From: Pseudomonadota bacterium
GTDB lineage: Bacteria; Pseudomonadota; Alphaproteobacteria; Sphingomonadales; Sphingomonadaceae
Length of the DNA: 64,000 bases
Reading direction: 5' to 3'
NCBI GenBank assembly: GCA_023424095.1
Contig: JAFAEG010000073.1
Location: 1-64,000, forward strand
Shown: positions 41,650-50,491 of the stretch, in pieces
Numbering within the stretch: position 1 is the first letter of the stretch
Layout of the letters: the number at the start of each line of letters is the position of its first letter
Notes under the pieces: generated by a model
Databases searched by the model: none
The model's input: only the letters and a program-made list of their open reading frames with translations
Told to the model about the DNA's origin: nothing
Program-made: the position numbers and the translations under genes

Positions 41650-41994
41650 TCAGAAGGCTGGTGGCGCGCGGGCGCGGTAAGCGGTGAGGCTCGGGCGCGG
41701 TCCGGACGACCAGCCGGTGCTACAGAGCGGCGTGGCCGGACGCGTGCAGATGCTTTGCGTTACGATTGCCGGCGCGGGCGGCAGCAGGACGCTGTCGCCG
41801 TCGCGATCATCGGAATGGCTGCGGATCGAGGTCCGCAGCGGCGCGGCATGTTTGGCAAGTTCGGTCGAGCCGAGCTGCGCGCGGCCGGTCGGATTGGCCT
41901 GAGCAACCGGGGTGGCGGCGAACAGGAAGCTGACAAGCAGGGCCAGGACCGTCACGGCCCCCGGCTTCCGCTTATAGTCGCTCCCGTCGATCAC
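41650..41994 (-). CDS. small secreted hypothetical protein
   Basis: 114 residues with a GTG start and a GGAGG Shine-Dalgarno 7 bases upstream. Residues 12-33 (VTVLALLVSFLFAATPVAQA) are a signal peptide. The mature part has two cysteines that could form a disulfide. No family recognised. Confidence 0.55.
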   Translation of the reverse strand: MIDGSDYKRKPGAVTVLALLVSFLFAATPVAQANPTGRAQLGSTELAKHAAPLRTSIRSHSDDRDGDSVLLPPAPAIVTQSICTRPATPLCSTGWSSGPRPSLTAYRARAPPAF

Positions 41995-42074
41995 GTTTAT
42001 CCTCCGGCTCCCTCAAGCTAGGGCCTGATCCGGCCCGAACAAGCGGCAATGCGACGAACGGAGCGCAGAAAAAG

Positions 42075-42935
42075 CTAGGCCAGTTTGTCCTGCGTCTTCG
42101 TGTCGAAATCGCTGGCGTCGTGGCGCTCGTGCAATTGCTCGGACGGCTCACCGGAGAGGCGGTTCACCATCCGGCCGCGCTGCACGGCCGGGCGGGCGAG
42201 CATCGCCCCGGCCCAGCGCCGGACATTGGCATAGCCTTCGACCTGGAGGAATTCGGCCGAGCCTTCATAGCTCTGGCCGAGCACGAGGTGGCCGTACCAG
42301 GGCCAGATCGCCATGTCGGCGATGCTGTAATCCGCGCCCGCAATATATTCGCTTTCCGCCAGCCGCCGGTCGAGCACGTCGAGCTGACGCTTGGCCTCCA
42401 TCGCATAGCGGTTGATCGCATATTCGATCTTCACCGGCGCATAAGCGAAGAAATGGCCGAAGCCGCCGCCCAGGAACGGCGCGCTGCCCATCTGCCACAT
42501 CAGCCAGGAAAGGCATTCCGCCCGGGCCGGGCCGCTCACCGGCAGGAAGGCGCCGAACTTCTCGGCCAGGTGAATGAGGATCGCGCCGGATTCGAACACG
42601 CGCACCGGCTCCGGCCCGCTGCGATCGACCAAGGCCGGGATCTTGGAATTGGGATTCACGTCGACAAAGCCGCTGCCGAACTGGTCGCCATCCAGGATGC
42701 GGATCAGCCAGGCATCATATTCGGCGCCTTCATGTCCGGCGGCGAGCAGCTCCTCGAGCAGGATCGTCACCTTCTGCCCGTTCGGCGTGCCGAGCGAGTA
42801 GAGCTGCAACGGGTGCTTGCCGACCGGCAATTCCTTGTCGTGAGTCGCGCCGGCAATCGGCCGGTTGATCGAGGCGAAGCGGCCGCCGCTGGCGGCGTCC
42901 CAGGTCCAGACCTTGGGCGGGACATAGTCGCTCAT
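42075..42935 (-). CDS. YghU-like glutathione-dependent disulfide-bond oxidoreductase
   Basis: 286 residues from the ATG at 42935 (ATGA overlap with the peptidase stop; a longer frame upstream is unlikely). N-terminal thioredoxin-like GST domain: SLGTPNGQKVTILLEELLAA, VNPNSKIPALVD and FESGAILIHLAEKFG; C-terminal helical domain with YSIADMAIWPWYG. YghU/YfcG-type enzymes use glutathione to reduce disulfides. Confidence 0.9.
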   Translation of the reverse strand: MSDYVPPKVWTWDAASGGRFASINRPIAGATHDKELPVGKHPLQLYSLGTPNGQKVTILLEELLAAGHEGAEYDAWLIRILDGDQFGSGFVDVNPNSKIPALVDRSGPEPVRVFESGAILIHLAEKFGAFLPVSGPARAECLSWLMWQMGSAPFLGGGFGHFFAYAPVKIEYAINRYAMEAKRQLDVLDRRLAESEYIAGADYSIADMAIWPWYGHLVLGQSYEGSAEFLQVEGYANVRRWAGAMLARPAVQRGRMVNRLSGEPSEQLHERHDASDFDTKTQDKLA

Positions 42936-45187
42936 TGCGCGGCGCCAGTGGTTGGCCGGTCCCGCACGCGGCGGTTCAGGAAATCGGTGATCGTGCGCCA
43001 CAAATGCAGCTGCCGCCCCTCGCCCGGCACGGCGTGGGTCGCGCCGGGATAGACCATCAATTCGAACGGTTGGCCGCGCTCCTGCAGCGCGCCGACCAGC
43101 ACGGTGGTGTTTTCGAACACGACATTGTCGTCGGCCATGCCGTGGATCAGCAGCAACGGATCGCGGATCCGGTCGCTGACCGGCACGACATTGGAGGCGG
43201 TGTAGGGCGCCGGGTCGATCGACGGATTGCCCAGATAACGCTCGGTATAATGGGTGTCGTACAGCTCCCAGCGGGTTACCGGCGCGCCGGATACGCCGGC
43301 GGCATATTGGCCCGGCGCCGCGGCGAGCAGCCGGTTCACCATGTAACCGCCATAGGACCAGCCATAGACGGCGACCCGGTCCGGATCGACGAAGGGCTGC
43401 TGCTTCAGCCAGGCAAGACCGGCGAGCTGGTCGCGCACTTCCACGCCGCCCATCGCCAGGTGCAAGGCTTCCTCGAACGCCTTGCCCCGGCCGGGCGAGC
43501 CGCGACCGTCGATCGAAAAGACGATCCAGCCCTGATCGACCAGATATTGATGGCGCGGATTGGACCAGCGGCGGGTGACCTGCCGGCCAGCGCCCGGACC
43601 GCCATAGACTTCGACGAAGACCGGATAGCGACGGCCCGGCACAAGCGTCGGCGTGAGCAATTTATAGTGGAGCGTGGTGCCGTCTTCGGCCGGGATGGTG
43701 CCGAAGCTGGTCTGCGCATGGCCGGGTGCGAACGGCGCATAAGGATGCGCGCCGGCCAGGGCATTCTCCTCGATCCAGGCGATGCGCCGCCCGTCCGCGC
43801 CGGCGATATAGGATTGGCCCGGCTGGTTCGGATTGGAGCGGGCAATGAGCGCGCGGGTGCCGCGGCCGTCCATCGCCACATCGTTCCACCAGCCGGCCTC
43901 GGTCAGCCGCTGGGGCGCGCGGGGCCGCTCATAGCTGACCGAATAGAGATGCTGCTCCAGCGGGCCGTCGGCATTGCCGGTGAAATAGATGCGCTTGGCC
44001 CGCTCGTCGATCGCGGCGATGCCGTTGACCATCCAGTTGCCGCGGGTGAGCTGAGTCATCTGCCCGTTCCGCCAGCGATAGAGATGCTGGAAACCGTCCC
44101 GCTCCGACGACCAGATCAGGCTGCCGTCGCCGAGCGCGCGGAAATTGTCGTGCAGGTTGACCCACGCGTCGTCCGTCTCGCTCAGCACCAGTCGCGACGC
44201 GCCGGTGGCGGGATCGACGGCGAGCAGATCGAGGCGCTTCTGGTCGCGGCTCTGGCGCTGGACGTAGAGGGTGCGCCCATCCGGCGCCCAGTCGACGCGG
44301 GCGAGATAGATGTCGCTGTTCGTACCGAGATCGACCTTCACCGGCTCGCCGCCCGCCGGGTTGAAGACGTAGAGATCGACCACCGCATTGGGCGTGCCGG
44401 CGGCGGGGTAGCGCTGCTCGAACACGCGCGTGCCGTCCGCGCCGATCGCGGTGCGGGTGACCAGGCGGACCTGGCTTTCATCGACCCGCGCCACCGCGAC
44501 ATGGCGATCGTCCGGCGACCACCAATGGCCGACGTCGCGATCCATTTCCTCATTGGCGACGAATTCGGCGACGCCCCAGCTGACCGCTCCGGCGCCGCCC
44601 TGGGTAAGCTGGCGCTCGGCGCCGCTGGCGGTGTCGATCACGAACAAGTTCTGGTCGCGGACGAAGGAGATATATTTGCCGCCGCCGGAAATCTCGGCGT
44701 CCAGTTCGGTCGCCGCCGTTTCGGTCAGGCGGCGAACATTGCCATCCAGCCCGGCGACGTAGAGATCGCCGTCCAGCGGCACGAGCAGGGACTGGCCGTC
44801 CGGCGCCCAGCGATAATCGACGATGCCGCGCGCGCCGGCGATCCGCGCCCGCTCGCGCCGCATCATCTCTTCCTCGGAGAGCGGACCGCTGCCGCCGAAG
44901 CGGGTGGAATCGACCAGCATCCGTGCCTGGCCCGTGGCGGTGTCCACCGCCCACAGATCGTAGCGGTCGCGATCGTTGGCGCGATTGCGCAGCAAGGTCA
45001 GTAGCCGACCGTCCGGCGAGAGCTTGGCAAGGCGGGGCGCGGTGCCGGCCAGGCCGGGGCTCGCGAACAGGCGTTCAAGCGGCAGCGCGCTCACCGGCGG
45101 GATCTGCGCCGGCGCGTCCTGCGCGGCGGCAGACGTTGGGAGGAAGGCGGCGGCGGCCAGCAAGGCGGCGAGGAAATGCTTGGTCAT
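42932..45187 (-). CDS. secreted S9-family (DPP-IV-like) peptidase
   Basis: 751 residues with a signal peptide (about 1-22). A beta-propeller region (about 50-480) carries the EEMDRDVGHWWSPDD substrate-anchoring motif of DPP IV. The C-terminal alpha/beta-hydrolase domain has the nucleophile in GWSYGGY, Asp in HGMADDNV and His in PGATHAV. It would cleave dipeptides from X-Pro/Ala N-termini in the periplasm. Coupled by ATGA overlap to the YghU-like gene. Confidence 0.92.
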   Translation of the reverse strand: MTKHFLAALLAAAAFLPTSAAAQDAPAQIPPVSALPLERLFASPGLAGTAPRLAKLSPDGRLLTLLRNRANDRDRYDLWAVDTATGQARMLVDSTRFGGSGPLSEEEMMRRERARIAGARGIVDYRWAPDGQSLLVPLDGDLYVAGLDGNVRRLTETAATELDAEISGGGKYISFVRDQNLFVIDTASGAERQLTQGGAGAVSWGVAEFVANEEMDRDVGHWWSPDDRHVAVARVDESQVRLVTRTAIGADGTRVFEQRYPAAGTPNAVVDLYVFNPAGGEPVKVDLGTNSDIYLARVDWAPDGRTLYVQRQSRDQKRLDLLAVDPATGASRLVLSETDDAWVNLHDNFRALGDGSLIWSSERDGFQHLYRWRNGQMTQLTRGNWMVNGIAAIDERAKRIYFTGNADGPLEQHLYSVSYERPRAPQRLTEAGWWNDVAMDGRGTRALIARSNPNQPGQSYIAGADGRRIAWIEENALAGAHPYAPFAPGHAQTSFGTIPAEDGTTLHYKLLTPTLVPGRRYPVFVEVYGGPGAGRQVTRRWSNPRHQYLVDQGWIVFSIDGRGSPGRGKAFEEALHLAMGGVEVRDQLAGLAWLKQQPFVDPDRVAVYGWSYGGYMVNRLLAAAPGQYAAGVSGAPVTRWELYDTHYTERYLGNPSIDPAPYTASNVVPVSDRIRDPLLLIHGMADDNVVFENTTVLVGALQERGQPFELMVYPGATHAVPGEGRQLHLWRTITDFLNRRVRDRPTTGAAQ

Positions 45188-45226
45188 GGCCCGGCCTAGC
45201 CCGCCGGGCCGGGACTGAAAAGCGCC

Positions 45227-46063
45227 CTAGCGGCCCATGCGGTCGAGCAGGGCGTTCTTCGCCCGCGCATATTCTTCCGGAGTCAGGGCGTCGGAGCGGC
45301 GAAGCGCGTCGAGCCGCTCCAGTTCCTCGACCAGCCCGCTCTCCGACGCTGGCTTCTCCGCCTGCTGCTCGCCCGCCCGGGCGAACATGTCCTTCACGTC
45401 CGCCGAGGCGTCATCGCCAAGCTGCGTGCCCATGACCCAGTCGCCGGGATCGGCCGGATCGTACCAGACCGGATAGCGCTCGCCGACGCGCGGAATGGCG
45501 ACGCGCGGCACCACCACCTTCTTGCGCCGTTCGACCGCCGCGCCGCCATCGACCGGCGCCACCCGAACGACGATCTCAACCCGCGGATTGTCGTTGATCG
45601 TCACGCCGGTGTCGTTAACCTGCTGCACCGTGCCGACGCCGCGCGTGCCGCTTTCCGTCAGCCGTTTTGCCTGGGCCTGCTTCCGGACCGCCGCGGCGCC
45701 CATGCCGCGCACCAGCAGGAGCGGCAGCAGGCCGAAGAAGGCGAACATGCCGCCGAAGATCCAGCCGAAGCTCTGCATCTCGCCCATGTTGGTGAAGGCC
45801 GAAGCGGCCATCGAGCCGAGGCCGATGGCGAGGAACAGACCGCAAAAGACCAGGAAGCCGCCGCCCATGAACATGCCGATCATCGACAGGATGATCCCCG
45901 CCGGCAGAGCGATCATGCCCGGCGTCATCGCGTCGTTGCAGACGGTGGCATTCAGGCTGGTCACGCAACCGGCGCCGCCGAGCAAGGTGTAGAGTGCGTA
46001 GCCCATCGCGACATTGCCGATGAGACCCACGAGGAGGCCGGCGATCTTGATCCGCCCGAGCAT
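45227..46063 (-). CDS. membrane protein with C-terminal SHOCT domain
   Basis: 278 residues with four N-terminal helices (about 7-27, 50-70, 72-92, 101-119), a soluble beta domain (DUF3592-like, RVGERYPVWYDPADP) and a SHOCT motif (LVEELERLDALRRSDALTPE). SHOCT tails are thought to mediate oligomerisation or membrane binding. Function unknown. Confidence 0.75.
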   Translation of the reverse strand: MLGRIKIAGLLVGLIGNVAMGYALYTLLGGAGCVTSLNATVCNDAMTPGMIALPAGIILSMIGMFMGGGFLVFCGLFLAIGLGSMAASAFTNMGEMQSFGWIFGGMFAFFGLLPLLLVRGMGAAAVRKQAQAKRLTESGTRGVGTVQQVNDTGVTINDNPRVEIVVRVAPVDGGAAVERRKKVVVPRVAIPRVGERYPVWYDPADPGDWVMGTQLGDDASADVKDMFARAGEQQAEKPASESGLVEELERLDALRRSDALTPEEYARAKNALLDRMGR

Positions 46064-46111
46064 GGCCGGAAGATTAGCTTGGTTACGGCCGCGTCACAAC
46101 GGCCGCGCGCC

Positions 46112-46567
46112 TCAGCAGATCGGCTGGCCCGCCGCGAGCCGCCGCTCCTGCCCGACGGCGCTCATCTGCACGAGCAGTTCGACCCGGCGGTTGCGCGGTT
46201 CGCGCACGCCCCGGCGGGTGGCGACGCGCGGCAGGGTCTCGCCCAGCGCCTGGATGGCGATCCGGTCGATCGGCACGTTGTAGGACACCAGCACGTCCCG
46301 CACCGCTTCGGCGCGGCGGCGGGCGACGGCGCGGTTGGCGGCGTGCGAACCCGAGGAGTCGGTGAAACTGTTCAGCCGGATGCTGTCGAGCTCCGGCCCC
46401 TTCCAGGCCAGAGCGACGGCGAGCCGTTCCAGCGCGGCATGCGATTCCTCGTTCACGCGGGCCGAGTTCCAATCGAAATAGACCGTCACCGGCGCGCAGG
46501 CAAAAGCAGGCGTGGCCGCCAAGGGCGCGGCGGCGAGAATCGTCAGGGAAAGGAGTCGCCGGATCAT
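46112..46567 (-). CDS. OmpA-family peptidoglycan-binding protein
   Basis: 151 residues from the ATG at 46567, which starts a signal peptide (about 1-23). The OmpA C-terminal fold follows: VTVYFDWNSARVN, LNSFTDSSGSHAANRAVARR and REPRNRRVELLV. Unlike Pal there is no lipobox. It probably binds peptidoglycan in the periplasm. Confidence 0.85.
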   Translation of the reverse strand: MIRRLLSLTILAAAPLAATPAFACAPVTVYFDWNSARVNEESHAALERLAVALAWKGPELDSIRLNSFTDSSGSHAANRAVARRRAEAVRDVLVSYNVPIDRIAIQALGETLPRVATRRGVREPRNRRVELLVQMSAVGQERRLAAGQPIC

Positions 46568-46657
46568 AGGCCTCGCATAGCGCAAACGTGGAAAAGATGC
46601 TGCGTTAACCATCGTCGCCGGTTCGCGCTCCGGTCCCGGCGTGGGATTCGCGAATTT

Positions 46658-48442
46658 CTACGCGCGCGGGAAGTCCGACGCGCCGTCATTGGGCCAGCGG
46701 AAGCGGTCGTAGGTGAAGGAGACCGAAAGGTCGGTCGCGGTCGCCTGCCACCACCAGCCGATCGGAATGAAGAGGATCTCTCCCGCCGCCAGATCCACCT
46801 CGTGCAGCCGCGTGCCGCGCGCTGCGGGCGTGAGCACCACCTGGCCCTCGTCGGTAATGTCGTGGACCGGGCTCCAATTCTCGCCGCGCGGGCCCAGCCG
46901 GCGCGCTTCGGACGGCGGTGCGAGGATGAACCTTTGCGACCCGGCGGCCTGCGCGATCAGCTGATTGCCGAGGTCGAAATGCAGGGGAATGAAGGTGCCG
47001 GCAGGGCCGATGGCGAGCTGACCCGGATCGTCCCGAAGCCAGGCGTCGAGCGGCCGCGTCTCGGCGAACAAGGGCGCGAGCACCGCGCGGTTCGCCGCTT
47101 CGTTGGTGGCGGTGACGGCCATCGTGCTGGCGAAGGGCGCGGCCTCGAGCTCGGCGATGAAGCGGTCGAAGGCGATCCGGCGCGAGCCCTGTTCATCCTG
47201 ATATTCGATTTCCGCCGAACCGATCAGCTGGCGCAGATAATCGGGTGTCCAGCGGGTCAGCGCCGGCCAGTCGGCAAGCGCGCCTTCGATCACCACCGGC
47301 CGCGCCGGGGCGTAATGCGCGGCGAGGAAGGCATCGCCGTCCAGATCGCTGACTCGGGCGATCCCCTCGTCCACGGCCAGGCGCTGCTGCCGCGCCATCG
47401 TCTCAATCAGCCAGTCGCGGCGCTTCACCGCCAGCTCGGCCTCCTTCTCGACGCGGGCGGGGACCTGCAGCGCGATCTGCGCGCCCTGCTGCTGCGGTTT
47501 TGCACTGAGATCGAGCCGGCCGAGGGCAAGCGCCAGGGCCGGATTGGTCCCGGCGCCGCCGCCATAATTGAGCAAGGCGTTGCCCGATTGCGGCGCGCTG
47601 GAGGCCGATATGGTGGCCATTTCGGTCATCGGCAGCGGCCGGTTGCGCATCGGCGAAACGCGCATTTCCGGCGGGTTCATCGCACTTCCGTCCGGCAGCA
47701 CGAAATGCGGCAGCCGGATCTTCGCTTGGTGATCGACCGGGCAGGCCTTCCCGTCCTGATCGAGGCCACGGAAATAGAGCTTCTGCCACTTGTCGCCCGG
47801 CGCCTTGGGATCGGTGGTCTTCACCCATTCCTGGAAGGCGTTGCGGGACTCGCTCCATTTCTCGAACGCGGCGCACAGTTCGTCATGGTCCTCCAGCCGC
47901 TCGATCCGGGGCTTGAACCGCTCGACGCTGCCGCGTTCGACCGGGAAGAAGAAGGCGATCGGCTCATTCTCCTCGAAGCGGATCCATTGTTCGGCGCGCG
48001 TGAAGCGCCAGTTCATGGTGAAGGTGTAGGGTGCCCAGTCCGTTTCGATGATCCCGCCGAGCGCCTGGATCGCATCCTTCTGCCGGTTCGGGGGGCCGCC
48101 GACGTGGAGGTTCCAGCCCGGCGGGGTGCGAAAGATCGCCTCGACGTGAAACGTGATCGTGCCGTAGCCGAAGATGCTGACCGGCTTCAGATGCTCGGAA
48201 TAGCCGGCGTCCATCCGGATCTCGACCGATTCCATCGCGTCGCCGCCGTCCCACTTCGCCTCGAACGCCATCGGCGAGAGCAATTCCCAGCCGTGCGAAT
48301 TGGCGATGGTCAGCGGCAGGCAGCGATAGGCGTAGCGTTCGCTGGTCGCGTCCATCCACGGCCGCCGTGGCGTGCCGGGACGGATGCGGGGCTGCCAGCC
48401 GTCATATTTGATGCAGAGCAGGTCGAGCGAATCGTCGGTCAT
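46658..48442 (-). CDS. DUF6065 / cupin-like (JmjC-type) fusion protein
   Basis: 594 residues from the ATG at 48442. Residues about 1-240 match the DUF6065 pattern (RPWMDATSERYAYRCLPLTI, NSHGWELL, GYGTITFHVE, WIRFEENEPIAFFFPVE). Residues about 350-594 are a cupin_8/JmjC-like domain with RPVVIEGALADWPAL, HFD as the first metal pair and LFIPIGWWW. In typical members this last motif reads GWWHQV; here the His is Trp. Fe(II)-dependent hydroxylation is the family activity but may be lost. It follows an interrupted gene with a Fur-like box. Confidence 0.75.
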   Translation of the reverse strand: MTDDSLDLLCIKYDGWQPRIRPGTPRRPWMDATSERYAYRCLPLTIANSHGWELLSPMAFEAKWDGGDAMESVEIRMDAGYSEHLKPVSIFGYGTITFHVEAIFRTPPGWNLHVGGPPNRQKDAIQALGGIIETDWAPYTFTMNWRFTRAEQWIRFEENEPIAFFFPVERGSVERFKPRIERLEDHDELCAAFEKWSESRNAFQEWVKTTDPKAPGDKWQKLYFRGLDQDGKACPVDHQAKIRLPHFVLPDGSAMNPPEMRVSPMRNRPLPMTEMATISASSAPQSGNALLNYGGGAGTNPALALALGRLDLSAKPQQQGAQIALQVPARVEKEAELAVKRRDWLIETMARQQRLAVDEGIARVSDLDGDAFLAAHYAPARPVVIEGALADWPALTRWTPDYLRQLIGSAEIEYQDEQGSRRIAFDRFIAELEAAPFASTMAVTATNEAANRAVLAPLFAETRPLDAWLRDDPGQLAIGPAGTFIPLHFDLGNQLIAQAAGSQRFILAPPSEARRLGPRGENWSPVHDITDEGQVVLTPAARGTRLHEVDLAAGEILFIPIGWWWQATATDLSVSFTYDRFRWPNDGASDFPRA

Positions 48443-48482
48443 GTGGAGCCGGTTGTTGGTCGAAATGGCCCCGACGATAGGC

Positions 48483-48923
48483 TCAATTCTCGCCGGCGGA
48501 AATCGGGGTGGGGGCGCTGGCCAGAGCCAGAGCGAGCGCGCCCAGCGAGACGAAGAGACGGTCGCGCGCATCGCCGCTCAGCATCTCGGCGCAGAGCCGG
48601 TCGAAGCCGGGCCGGTCTCCGTCGGCCGCCGCCCCGATCATGCCTGCGATCATCGTCTCGTCATGGCTGGTCTGCCGTCAGCAAAGCGGGCCGAGGCAGA
48701 AAGGATCAGGCCAGGCATGGCCGATTTCCTCGACCAGCAATTGCAGGTGCGCCGCGGCCCGCGCGCAGCCAAGATGATCCTGCAGCACCGACACCGGCCA
48801 GCGGCCGAGCCGATGAGCCGAAGCCCAGTGCCGCATGCCGGTGACCAGCCGGCGGGGCACCGGGGCCATCTCGGCGACGGGGACGGTCCGGGCCAGCCAG
48901 GCAAGTGCAGGAACGATCGGCAT
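48483..48923 (-). pseudogene. DUF6628-like gene interrupted by an in-frame TGA
   Basis: The ORF starts at 48923 behind an AGGAGGTGA Shine-Dalgarno and reads 81 codons to a TGA at 48678-48680 (ends DPFCLGPLC). The same frame continues open for 64 codons to 48483 (RQTSHDETMIAGMIGAAADG ... LFVSLGALALALA) and keeps coding-like composition. The whole 146-codon frame resembles small sphingomonad DUF6628-like proteins, whose Cys-rich segment lies where the TGA is. It may be a nonsense mutant or two peptides. It precedes the DUF6065 gene by 40 bases. Confidence 0.6.
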
Positions 48924-48947
48924 TGGTCACCTCCTGTGCCAATCCCT

Positions 48948-48966
48948 ATTGCGAACAGTTCGCATT
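48948..48966 (-). promoter_or_regulatory. Fur-like box
   Basis: ATTGCGAACAGTTCGCATT is an inverted repeat (TGCGAA-CAG-TTCGCA) close to the proteobacterial Fur variant AATGCGAATGATTCGCATT. It lies 25 bases upstream of the interrupted gene's ATG, over the expected core promoter, implying iron repression of this gene and the DUF6065/cupin gene. Confidence 0.5.
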
Positions 48967-48981
48967 AGCAAGAGGATTGCG

Positions 48982-49464
48982 TCAGCCTGCGTCGGTTGGG
49001 GGCTTGTCCGCGCCGGAACCCTCTTCCTTCGCCTGGGCCGGGAGCCAGCGCCGCTCGACCACGCCGACCCCGACCAGCAGCACGAAGCCGAGCACCAGGG
49101 CGATGCCGACGATGTCGAACTGCGCCGCGCCGGCCGCGATGCCGACGGCAGAAGCGAGCCACAAATTAGCGGCAGTGGTGACGTTCTTCACCTTACCGCC
49201 CGCGGCGAAGATGATTCCGGCGGCGATGAAGCCGATCGCCTGCGCCAGCCCCTGGATCACGCGCAGCGGATCGAGCTCGCTATTGCCCGCGCCGAACTGC
49301 TCCTGCAGCTTCAGCGCGGAAACGGTGATCGCTGCGGAACTCAGGGCAACGAGCGCGTGGGTGCGCAGACCCGCCGGGCTGCCACGCAACTCGCGGTCGA
49401 AGCCGAGAAACAAGCCGGCCGCCGTCGCGGCGCCGAGCCGAAGCGCAATCTCGCTCGTGTCCAT
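48982..49464 (-). CDS. MgtC/SapB-family membrane protein
   Basis: 160 residues with four hydrophobic helices and the MgtC signature AGLFLGFDRELRGSPAGLRT HALVALSSAA split over the first two, then GFIAAGIIF and VKNVTTAANLWLASAVGIAAG. MgtC proteins are linked to Mg2+ limitation and control of ATP synthase. No C-terminal ACT-like domain is present, so it is the short form. Confidence 0.88.
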   Translation of the reverse strand: MDTSEIALRLGAATAAGLFLGFDRELRGSPAGLRTHALVALSSAAITVSALKLQEQFGAGNSELDPLRVIQGLAQAIGFIAAGIIFAAGGKVKNVTTAANLWLASAVGIAAGAAQFDIVGIALVLGFVLLVGVGVVERRWLPAQAKEEGSGADKPPTDAG

Positions 49465-49502
49465 GCCGCTTCAATGATGCAGCGGCTCAGGCGGTTCCCG
49501 CG

Positions 49503-49867
49503 TCAGAGCACCTGCGTCAGGCTCAGGCCGTTGCCGTCGGGATCGTTGAAGAAGACGACCTTGCAGCTGCTGTCCGGCGCGGTCCAGATGCCGTCCGGAT
49601 CCTGGCCGAGGCCGTCATAGATGTTCATGGTCACACCGCGATCGACGAGCATGTCGACCGCTTCCTTGATGTCGTCCACCTCGAAGCCGAGCACGGGATA
49701 GGGACTCGGCTCGAAGCCCGGCACTTCGGTCAGGCGCAGTTTGCCGCCCTCAATCTCATAGAGCGCTGCGAAGCCGTCGCCGGGGACGGACTTCAACCCC
49801 AAGGCTCGGCGACCTTGCGGTCGCGCGTCGTGATCATGGCGACGGGACGGGCATAAGCGAGCGGCAT
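49503..49867 (-). pseudogene. VOC (glyoxalase-fold) gene with frameshift deletion
   Basis: The ATG at 49867 has a GGGAG Shine-Dalgarno and begins MPLAYARPVAMITTRDRKVA EP, the normal start of short VOC proteins. It then hits a stop. From 49802 a different frame resumes as LGLKSVPGDGFAALYEIEGG ... VLGFEVDDIKEAVDMLVDRG ... FFNDPDGNGLSLTQVL. In intact relatives a segment like FYxxV joins EP to LGLK, so a small deletion not divisible by three has removed about five codons. The downstream frame could still start internally, but the beta-alpha-beta start is broken. Confidence 0.7.
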
Positions 49868-49948
49868 GGCGAGTCTCCCTGGTATTATGCCGCGATCTTC
49901 CGCCCGTCGCCCGGCGAAGTCCATCGCCCGGGGAATTGATCGCGCCGC

Positions 49949-50440
49949 TTAGCGGTCGTCGAGCGCACCGGTTTCAAGCAACCGCGCCAGATTGGCGAGC
50001 GACGCCGTCATGCCATCGCGATGATCCTCCGGCGTGATCCCGAGAGGGACATCGGTCGCTTCGACGGTGACGCGGGTCCCGCCCGCTTCGGCCGCGAAGG
50101 ACCAGCGCATCGTCATGGTGCCGGCGAAGGCGGGATCGTCGGACTCGAATTCCCCGGTCTGGACCACAGTGCGCCCGGGCTCGAGCGCCAGGAAATGACC
50201 GTTGGCAATGTCGCTCGCCGCGTCGCTCTTGCCCGTGCCGCCGGGCGCGGTCGCCGGATCGTCGTAGGCGAGCTCGATGCGGTAACGCCCACCCTCCCAC
50301 GGCTCGAACAGCAAGGCCCGCCCCGTCATGCCGGTCGGCGGTAGCCAGAGCATCAGCCGGTCGGGATCGACGAACGCGGCATAGACCGCTTCCGGCGAGG
50401 CGGCGATCAGGCGCGAGGCGGTGTCGATCCGCGCGCTCAC
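49949..50440 (-). CDS. SRPBCC (AHSA1-like) domain protein
   Basis: 163 residues with a GTG start. AASPEAVYAAFVDPDRLMLW, GRALLFEPWEGGRYRIEL, FLALEPGRTVVQTGEFE and GTRVTVEATDVP follow the Aha1/START-like fold. These proteins bind hydrophobic ligands; no function can be given. Divergent from the transglutaminase gene. Confidence 0.82.
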   Translation of the reverse strand: MSARIDTASRLIAASPEAVYAAFVDPDRLMLWLPPTGMTGRALLFEPWEGGRYRIELAYDDPATAPGGTGKSDAASDIANGHFLALEPGRTVVQTGEFESDDPAFAGTMTMRWSFAAEAGGTRVTVEATDVPLGITPEDHRDGMTASLANLARLLETGALDDR

Positions 50441-50491
50441 GCCATCTTTGCCTTGCGCGGCACCAAGTCCGCTCTATCGCGTTCGCCCAGC

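Noticed and set aside
48678..48680. TGA as a selenocysteine codon
   Set aside because: No downstream bacterial SECIS-like hairpin is evident and no sel genes are in the window; a nonsense mutation is simpler.
46079..48844. 921-codon plus-strand open frame
   Set aside because: Covers OmpA-family and DUF6065 genes antisense; no start signal or domain.
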